This document shows, in pieces, positions 57,201 to 64,000 of a stretch of 64,000 nucleotides of DNA. Each line of letters begins with the position of its first letter. Positions within the stretch are counted from its first letter, which is position 1. The stretch comes from Thinopyrum elongatum. Its lineage: Eukaryota > Streptophyta > Magnoliopsida > Poales > Poaceae. The notes beneath the pieces were generated by a model. That model was given only the letters and a program-made list of their open reading frames with translations. It made no database searches and had not been told where the DNA came from. Position numbers and translations under genes: made by a program. The stretch spans positions 233,873,016 through 233,937,015 of the forward strand of contig CM022300.1 of assembly GCA_011799875.1 (NCBI GenBank), given 5' to 3'.

Positions 57201-57917
57201 ACCTCCACCTTTTCTGCTGGAGTCACTTTCAAGGAAGAGGGCTTCTCAATTCGCCCCATGGTGAAGGGGGGAAGGCCAGTCGACTGACCAGGGGTTGGTT
57301 TGTCCTTACAATAAAACCAGGTCGACTACCACCCTCTGACCGAATCGGGAAGAGTCATAGGTGGAAAAGTGCTTTTACCTCTCATCTGGATCCCTAGACC
57401 TCCGCACATCTGGATCACGTGCGTCCTCTCATCACTCGGATTAGCCTTTTTCACAGAGTGTGAGCGGCAAGTAAAGATGTGTTTGAAGAGACCCCAATGC
57501 GGTCGACAACCCAGGAAATTCTCACACATGGAGACAAACGCAGCGAGGTATGTGATGGTGTTCGGGGAAAAGTGATGAAGTTGGGCTCCAAAAAAGTTCA
57601 AAAAACCTCGGAAAAAAGGATGAGGGGAACAGAAAAACCACGGTCGACGTGGGTCGTGAGGAGGACGCACTCACCCTCCTGCGGCTGCGGCTCGATCTCA
57701 TCACCTGGCAGCCTCCAGGATCCATGAGCAATCAAGCCCCCCTCGACTAGATCCTCTAGATCCTCTTGCTGAATCGTGGATCGAATCCAGTCGCCCTGGA
57801 TCCAGCCGGGCGGCAGGCCAGATCTCGACGACGATCCCCCCCGACTCGTCTTCTTGCCTTCGCTGCCGCCGTCGCTTTCTTCGCACGCTCCAGGGCCGCC
57901 GTTTTCTCCTTCCCCAT
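54236..57917 (-). pseudogene. Spliced antisense gene inside Tat-2 (PF04195-like)
   Basis: Read on the minus strand, seven exons with GT/AG borders can be placed: 57917-56924, 56834-56482, 56388-56312, 56264-55786, 55275-55161, 55084-54797 and 54717-54236. ATG 57917 gives MGKEKTAALERAKKA. Exon 1 carries a domain like the putative gypsy-type transposon family PF04195 (FFGAQLHHFSPNTITYLAAF, CRPHWGLFKHIF, then IQLVRDGVTDMDLLEVFLTC and RIQPLQARDRPMW). Exon 2 is acidic then basic (GDWNSDGESDEEHENSSS, KRSKHKHD). Exons 5-6 are predicted coiled coil. Exon 7 is helical and ends PASPLAE-stop. Breaks: frameshifts near 57860 and 57608, TAG at 57326-57328, and a TGA early in exon 4. The role is unknown; extra antisense genes at this place are known in Tat elements. 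Confidence 0.7.
55366..55640 (+). repeat. Tandem duplication in intron 4 of the antisense gene, about 130 bp
   Basis: GCCGAATCAAACATTCGAC, GGTCTCGGGGACTACACCCA-like sequence, GTGGGTGCACTCAGCGTGCC and CCCACTGGT occur at 55365-55436 and 55498-55570. A partial third CACCCAGTGGGTGTAC is at 55636. Confidence 0.8.
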
Positions 57918-58035
57918 CGCGGCAGGCTGCGCTTGGACGGGGCGGCGGTATCAAAGGTGGTGGTGAATGCGGTGGAGAAACAGGGGAAGAAGAAGGGGAT
58001 GGAGAGCATAGTGCCACACGCATCGGCCCGGACGC

Positions 58036-58043
58036 CTTATATG
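58036..58043 (-). promoter_or_regulatory. TATA-like box of the Tat-2 antisense gene
   Basis: The minus strand reads CCCATATAAGG about 120 bases before ATG 57917, in a GC-rich setting just inside the 3' LTR border. The geometry is the same as in Tat-1 (TATA at 6630, ATG 6705). Confidence 0.5.
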
Positions 58044-58445
58044 GGCCTGCTCCTGAGTGGCTGACTCGTGGGCCCAGGCAATCTAGTCAAATCCCGCAAT
58101 AGTCGCATGCTCGATACGTGGCGAAAAAGGTGGCGCGAGAATCAAGGCGTCCCTGCCTAATCTGCTCCGTTTACTGATGTACTCTCCGTCCCGCGCGCTT
58201 CTCCAAATTTCGAATCCCGTGAGATCTGGGAGCGGCAGTGTGACCAATCGCGCTGAGGATTTTATACCATACCAACACTCGGAGCTTATCAGCAAAATTC
58301 ACTCGACAACCTCTGAATGGACCCAGGCGACTGAAAATGAAGTTGAAGTTTTTACATAGATCACCGACCTGGTTAAAATGCCTCTGAAGCATATAAATCG
58401 GGTCGGAACCATCTTCAACCCCTTCTCCACTCGGACCCAGATCCA
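58044..58445. other. Region between the antisense promoter and the 3' LTR
   Basis: No gene. A short ORF pair on both strands is not convincing. It probably holds the upstream part of the antisense promoter. Confidence 0.35.
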
Positions 58446-58457
58446 TTCGGGGGCTAA
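58446..58457 (+). other. Tat-2 polypurine tract
   Basis: TTCGGGGGCTAA directly before the 3' LTR. Confidence 0.75.
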
Positions 58458-59053
58458 TGACGATGACATGTACCTAGGGTAGGGTAATAGGCCTGACCTA
58501 GACACCCTTCCTCGAGGACACTGCTCTAAAGCCAAGGGCATTCAAAGGATAGCATCATCTACCGACTGAAATCACCACAGGGTGCAATCCACTCGACCAA
58601 CAGTTCACTCGGATAACCCAATTCCATTCGACCGGGGTGTACTCACTCGACCACATCAGAAACCACTTGGAAGACAGAAGGTTTAAAGTCACTCAGGATG
58701 GCAACGGTCAAGCGTTCACTCCGTAGTCTTAATGATCATTTATTTGCATTTATTGCTGGCGTTATCAATAACATCCTGTCTTTATGGACATTGAACCCCT
58801 TGTAACGTGGGACGGCTGGGGTCCTGGCGCACTCTATATAAGCCACCCCCCTCCACTGGCACAAGGGTTTGCACCCCCTGTAACTTCACGCATAATCCAA
58901 TCGACCGAGCCTCTGGGCACCGAGACGTAGGGCTGTTACTTCCTCCGAGAAGGGCCTGAACTCGTAAATCTTGCGTGCACAACCTCATCGTAGCTAGGAT
59001 CTTGCCTCCTCGTACCTAGCCCCTATTCTACTGTCAGACTTAGAACCATGACA
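58458..59053 (+). repeat. Tat-2 3' LTR
   Basis: 596 bp, same length as the 5' LTR. Most of the differences are transitions. Ends ACCATGACA. Confidence 0.95.
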
Positions 59054-59058
59054 CTTAG
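59054..59058. repeat. Target site duplication CTTAG (right)
   Basis: Partner of 47306-47310. Confidence 0.85.
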
Positions 59059-62047
59059 TGCACCAGAATGTTCCGAAGCTACTCTACGATGTTTTCCCGA
59101 GACCCTTGTGCCCTTCGCCATTGCAATCCCGACCATCGATAAATCCTTATGGATAACTACCTACATTTTTCGTTGATACCTTCATCCCCAATTGCTCTTG
59201 TTATTACGAGATGCTCTGAAAAACTCTCCGATGTTCTGAGAATCCTTTATGCTTACTGCCCTGCAGTTCCTTGTTGCACGAATACCCCTACGAATAATTC
59301 ATCACCGTTATCGAGGAATTGTTCATTACTAGTTGTTCATATGATTCACAAGATATATTGAAATACTATCCGATCTTCCGGTAATTCTCTACCAACTATT
59401 GCTCTACAAATACTTGTCTGCTTGCATTATGGTTGCGTTCCATATGTCTAGCAATATTCATTAGTATCCTTTCTCATTGTCATTTTCAGCCTTTGATTTG
59501 ATATGTTGTGAATGATCGCAATCCTCAGTCGAATCCTAGAATTCATCCTTCCGGCTCAGACGTCATTTTGAGCATAAGCTGGTTCTCGACCAATCAAATT
59601 GCCGTCGATTGTACCCCTAAGTCTATTCAACTTATCCATTCTTAATCAGAGCGTTTGCTTCTGATCCCTTAATTTGGAAATCATAATTCCTTTGCATTTG
59701 AGCTTTGAATTAGTCAGTTGTTTCTATAATCCGATGCCTTTGCATTCCTTCTTCCTCTGATTGAGTACCGATACTCACATCAGCTCCGTTGTAGACCACT
59801 AGACCCCTTGTTGGATTATTATCCGACAATGTCCTTCACATTCAAAATTCTTGTGAGTTCTTCCCCTGATACATAATTCCCTTGACAATTTGCATCCTCT
59901 GCTTTTGTCAACTATGCTCTACCTTCGAGCTTGTGTTAAATACTCCTGAAGTTTGTGGTATATGTTCCTAAGATGCCCCGATGGGTTGAACCTATGCCTT
60001 CCATAACCTATGAGAACCCAAAAGTCTTCATGGGTTATACCCTTCTGGTATTCCACCAGTTAAACTTTCAAACTCTAAACATTTTAACAAAGAGCAGTGA
60101 ATGAGAAGTTGTGTATTGGAGAAGGGGGAGTCGACCTTGAACTTTGCATTCATGCCCATGGACACGATGCAGATCTTATCGTGGAAGCTTCTTGTAATAG
60201 ATAATTATTCCCTTGTTGTAAATTCATCTTGTATTCTGATTTGGTCCTTTGTAACCATGGTTCCGACCATGATCGTTCTTCTTTGATCCCATTTCTTGGA
60301 CGAGATAAAGCACTTGTCTTCTGCAGATCCATATGCCTGCCCAGCCCCCTATTTTGATCTATCTTCGAGTATTACCCCCTGGTATCTCTAGGATATCATG
60401 CTATTGCCCTACCGCTTTTGAACTTTTGGTGAAGTAGTACCCTTTTCCTATCATAGACACTCCACGGGTTCTGGGTTGTCGTCAACCGAGAACACCGCAT
60501 AGTGAATCAAATCAACACTGTGATTCAGTACTCCTAGTACTTTGCTGTTGGGAAGTTTAATACTCCATCATGTCATTCCTAGCCTGATCGGCTACATCAT
60601 TATCATGCTAATTTTAAATGTGCTACCTGGTCCTCCTTCCCGGAGCACAATTTTCGACGATGAGCTAATCTTATGTCGATCTTCCTTGTCATATCATTTC
60701 ATGTTGAACATCAAGCTTGATTCCGAGTTTGTGTCATATCCGTGGTTCCAATAACCTTTCGCTTCATCATTCATTTGCTTGATGTCATCGGTGATCGATT
60801 ACATCTTCATGAAGCCTATCGACAAATGTGTCGTGATCATCAACAACATTTTGAGCTCTTCCAGGATATCAATCAAATTCATGACGAGAAATACCATCCT
60901 TGCCCCTCGATGGTTGTGTTATCATCGCCAACATTATTGCCTCCCCTCCAACAAACTTGTTCATGTTATGGAGCTCCTTGCTATCCAGCTTATGATATGT
61001 TCTGCCTTGGAGTATTACCATCTTTTACGTCAAGGATGTTGTGAGAATTGCTCCTCCTCTTAAGAATTCCTGTTATACTAATACTTCTCGCCATCTCTGT
61101 TCATTTCTTGGTCCCCGTGTTGTTTCTGACCGGAATACCGACAATTGAACTATTATGTGTGAATTCAAAACTTCTAGCAACCCTATTGATTTGAAGTGAA
61201 TGGTCGATAGTTTCAATCTAAGTCTTTTCGTTAATGAACCACCATTCTAACATTGATCATGCTACTTGGTCCATATTTCCAGGTGCACTTTCGATCAATG
61301 TTCCATTGCGGATGTTCTCCTCAAACATACTTCACTATATAATTTGGTGTGTCCAATGCTATCACCTTGTTCACTTAATTGTGGGAATCCTGATGAATTG
61401 TTGCTGAGCCCATCGACCACATCGTCATCCTTTCCTTGCTGAAATTGTATGACTTATTTTTTTGTTGTTTCCGATGGATCCTTCGTGTACCTAAAGTCTG
61501 AGCTTTACCTGATGACCATGTCAATGCTATCCCGAAGCATGACTGTGGTACTCCGTTCATCAACAAGAACATTGGAAGCGCAATGCTAAATGTTTCTTGA
61601 TCAACTATCCAAACACCATTGTATGGGTAACATCATGAGTTTCCTCGCCCTTTTCCTAGATGGTCAACTACTTGCAGTCTTGTTATGATTATCCCACTCT
61701 GCTTGCTCCTGGGAATGAGAAACACCTAATACTCGTGTATACACATTTTCCTTTCCATTGTTCTGTTTAAATCTGATAATCACTTTTTCCTTTCCATTGG
61801 TTTGTTTAACCCTTCTTGTGATCTATATGATATAAGCGGTAATAATTCCCTGCTAATGTAAACACCTCGGTGTACAACTATGAGTTAAAGACCCTGTTAC
61901 TATTGTTGATGACATTCCGTTAACCACCGATGGACAAGAACTTTGCCTATTAGTCCGCCTCGTTTCAACGAGCAGGAAAATGGTTCTCTTTGTCACTCGC
62001 CCTTGGTACCGATGTTGTTGCCAACATAATTGATAGGCTATCCTCTG
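59059..62047 (+). repeat. Unclassified repeat X, right part
   Basis: Pyrimidine-rich, AT-leaning sequence without a long ORF, continuous with 47121-47310 once Tat-2 is removed. The texture (many TTCTT, CCTTTG, GATTC motifs) resembles decayed gypsy-type internal sequence in cereals. A possible RT relic lies at 60779-60900. No LTR or TIR was found. The right limit near 62047 is where a GC-rich LTR fragment starts. Confidence 0.4.
60779..60900 (+). pseudogene. Possible reverse transcriptase relic
   Basis: The frame YIFMKPIDKCVVIINNILSS resembles the gypsy RT palm (FM...LDKFVVVFIDDIL) at several positions, with the catalytic Asp pair replaced by Asn (INNIL). The similarity is short and the surrounding frames do not support it, so it is only a suggestion. 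Confidence 0.3.
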
Positions 62048-62322
62048 ACCTGCCTTGCCCGCCTGGCCATGGTCGTCATGGCTCACGTCATCGCAGCCTC
62101 GTGAGGCTGGGTACCTGCATAGAAATCTCCGCTCCTCGGGAGGCAGCCTGGGGAGGCCGCTCCTTTGGAGGTCTCGGTGCTGTCCGCCTCGCGAGGCCAG
62201 GGGACCTCGCGAGGGTCTTGTCTTGGATTTGTTGTAGCTGGGCCGTACAGGGCCGTCGAGGGAGCCATGCCATGGGCCGCAGGCAGGCAGGTCTTGGTAC
62301 CCCTGATCCCAGAATGCCGACA
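62048..62322 (-). repeat. Truncated LTR inserted in a Copia element
   Basis: The minus strand starts TGTCGGCATTCTGGGATC at 62322 and is GC-rich with repeated CCTCGCGAGG. It interrupts Copia sequence exactly at 62322/62323. Only about 275 bases remain. The style fits gypsy LTRs of cereals. Confidence 0.5.
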
Positions 62323-63100
62323 AAATATACTTTTGTTTGAAGTTGCTAGCCTTCTTATCTATTGGGGTAGTTCCGCTACCAGTGACCGTTCCCCTTACAA
62401 TAGAAGCACTTAGTCTCGGGTTTGGGTTCAACCTTGGGTTTCTTCACCGGAGCGGCAACTGGCTTGCCATTCATGAAGTTTCCCTTCTTGCCCTGGCCCT
62501 TCTTGAAACCAGTGGTCTTGTTAACCATCAACACTTGATGCTCCTTCTTGATTTCTACCTTCGTGGCCTTAAGCAACACGAACAGCTCCGGGATCATCTC
62601 CATACCTTGCATGTTGTAGTTCATCACGAAGCTCTAGTAGCTTGGTGATAGTGACTGGAGAACTCTGTCAATCACTATCTTATTTGGAAGATTAACTCCC
62701 ACTTGATTCAAGCGATTGTAGCACCCAGACATTCTGAGCACATGCTCACTGGCTCAGCTATTCTCCTTCATCTTGTAGGCAAAGAACTTGTCAGAGGTCT
62801 CATACCTCTCAACACGGGCATGAGCCTGAAATACCAATTTCAGCTCTTGGAACATCTCATATGTTCCATGGCATTCAAAATGCCTTTGGATCCCCCATTC
62901 TAAGCCGTAAAGCATGGCGCACTAAACTATCAAGTAGTCATCAGAACATGTCTGCCAGATGTTCACAACATCCACAAACGACGCTAGAGGGGTTGGCACA
63001 CCGAGCGGTGCATCAAGGACATAAGCCTTCTGTGCAGCAGTGAGGACAATCCTCAGACTACAGCCCTAGTCCGCATAATTGCTTACAATATCTTTCAACT
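62323..63100 (-). pseudogene. Copia gag (broken)
   Basis: Minus-strand frames give a Ty1/Copia gag. The upstream part near 63050-62640 has segments such as ALDAPLGVPTP and CHGTYEMFQELKL but contains stops. An 83-codon open part runs from 62627 to 62376 (FVMNYNMQGMEMIPELFVLL, EIKKEHQVLMVN, KKGQGKKGNF). A zinc knuckle follows, CFYCKGNGHW (C-x2-C-x4-H), with the last Cys replaced just past the stop. The frame is then lost and the LTR insertion at 62322 cuts the element. Gag would package the RNA; this copy is dead. Confidence 0.75.
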
Positions 63101-63248
63101 TAGTCTTTCTCTAGGAACGTATTAAAACAGGGAGCTACAGCGTGAGCTATTGATCTACAACATAATTTGCAAAGACAACTTAGACTATTGTTCATGATAA
63201 TGAGTTCAATTAATCATATTACTTAAGAACTCCCACTCAAATCGACAT
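63101..63248 (-). other. Copia 5' leader
   Basis: The minus strand has GAGTGGGAGTTCTTAAG, GATTAATTGAACTC and TTGTAGATCAATAGCTCACG, which I recognise as leader sequence upstream of gag in this type of wheat Copia element. No LTR or primer site is reached before the sequence changes at about 63248. Confidence 0.5.
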
Positions 63249-64000
63249 TGTGGCACCCCGGCTCAGAGAACCGGGTTACCAGTGTTTCCAACCCAGAGAT
63301 CAAGTCTTCTGGAAAAACACAACAACTTGGAACAGAACATAGCTGAACTTTTATTGATAATAGTCGAGTACAAGCTTATATTACATGATCATCAAGGCCA
63401 AAAGCACATCTAGTGCTATAACAATATCTACATTATTTATCTAACATATCAGGGCCTCGGTATTACCGTGGAATACTACAGCGAAAGACTACTGCGTAGC
63501 GGAACATGATAGTAACTCCATCCACAGGGACACTGCTGAGGACACATCCTAGGCATCGCAACACGGACCTTCGAGACCTCCGTCTCAGTCTTCTCCTGCA
63601 TCTGGCATGATACACCAGGTGAGTACTTTGAATGTACTCGCAAACACATGACAACCAAATATGCAGCAAATAATAGCATGTCAATCAACTTGTTAAGTCT
63701 TAAATGTTTCACTTACTGCTATTAACTTACTCATATCCGGGTTGTCTCACAAACATCGGAATACTCGATGCCAACGAGTACTTCCGCTCATAAGACAAGT
63801 TCTTCCATCATTACTATGGTTATTACGGTTGATCACCTAGAGAGGTCTGGTCGGGCTGTCCAATACCATGGACGCGGCTATTCGAAAAGATTTTACACTC
63901 TGCAGAGGTTGCACACTTTACCCACACTATGGAGCACCTGACCTCGTGATCCCATTTGGGTGGACCAGTGTTGCTCCAACGAAACCTGCCTGACCCGTGA
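63249..64000. repeat. LTR-like sequence running off the window
   Basis: The sequence changes abruptly at about 63248 to TGTGGCACCCCGGCTCAGAG. A TG start and a CCCGG-rich head fit an LTR of a large non-coding element of the LARD type, but neither a second copy nor the end is in the window. No Met-tRNA site lies next to it. No gene is seen. Confidence 0.35.

Larger units (their letters stand above)
47311..59053 (+). mobile_element. Ty3/gypsy retrotransposon, Tat lineage (Tat-2)
   Basis: 11.7 kb with 596-bp LTRs (47311-47906, 58458-59053), a 5-bp target duplication and a G-rich polypurine tract. Gag, protease, RT, RNase H, archaeal-type RNase H and integrase are in order on the plus strand, followed by a minisatellite and a spliced antisense gene. 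The LTRs differ at about 17 of 596 positions by hand count, so this is the youngest large element here. gag-pol has about six in-frame stops and two frameshifts, but each catalytic motif can still be read. Confidence 0.95.

Noticed and set aside
60742..61063. A functional reverse transcriptase in repeat X
   Set aside because: Only about 25 residues resemble the RT palm and the catalytic Asp pair is absent. Listed as a low-confidence relic.
1..64000. tRNA or rRNA genes
   Set aside because: No cloverleaf-like A and B box arrangement or rRNA core stretch was recognised by eye. The TGGTATCAGAGCC site at 24801-24813 is a primer binding site, not a tRNA gene.

Overview
This is plant nuclear DNA, almost certainly from a Triticeae cereal (wheat, Aegilops, barley or a relative). 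The evidence is a complete Sukkula-type LARD, two Ty3/gypsy elements of the Tat lineage (a second, archaeal-type RNase H domain lies between RNase H and integrase), CACTA-like ends with long subterminal arrays, Tourist-like MITEs, and no bacterial-style operons. It is accessory, repeat-dominated DNA. I see no host gene that I would call intact. Two recognisable host-gene relics are present: a 3'-5' exonuclease (Werner-like) pseudogene and an F-box/LRR/FBD pseudogene.

Layout from left to right. 1-975 is one copy of a low-copy, gene-like repeat unit with a small Copia integrase scrap. 1333-1962 is the exonuclease pseudogene. About 2101-5675 is the terminal part of a CACTA-like element whose TIR (GTAGTG) ends inside the LTR of the next element. 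5676-15925 is a minus-strand Tat element (Tat-1) that carries a plus-strand, B3-like gene with its own TATA box between pol and the 3' LTR. 15926-17310 is unassigned flank. 17311-28660 is a complete Sukkula-like LARD with a TATAT target duplication, a Met-tRNA primer site and a polypurine tract but no protein genes. 28661-30120 is a pyrimidine-rich tract. 30130-41050 holds several diverged copies of the gene-like repeat unit, a segmental duplication and MITEs. 41759-43476 is the F-box pseudogene, followed to 47120 by a second CACTA-like terminal region. 47311-59053 is a plus-strand Tat element (Tat-2) with a CTTAG target duplication, an integrase with complete motifs, a 73-bp minisatellite and a seven-exon antisense gene. 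Tat-2 is inserted in an unclassified repeat that resumes at 59054. The right edge holds an LTR fragment, a Copia gag and the start of another LTR-like sequence.

The window is a nest of insertions. By hand count the Tat-2 LTRs differ at about 17 of 596 positions, a sample of the Sukkula-like LTRs at about 5%, and the Tat-1 LTRs at about 6-7%, so Tat-2 is the youngest. The best candidates for new biology are the antisense genes in the two Tat elements: same slot, different protein, each with its own TATA-like promoter. A second candidate is the gene-like repeat family at 1-975, 30-36 kb and 38.5-41 kb. Extra antisense ORFs are already known from the Tat lineage, so the first is an instance of a known phenomenon with unusual detail. 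Everything here comes from reading the sequence and from remembered family features; no database search was run.
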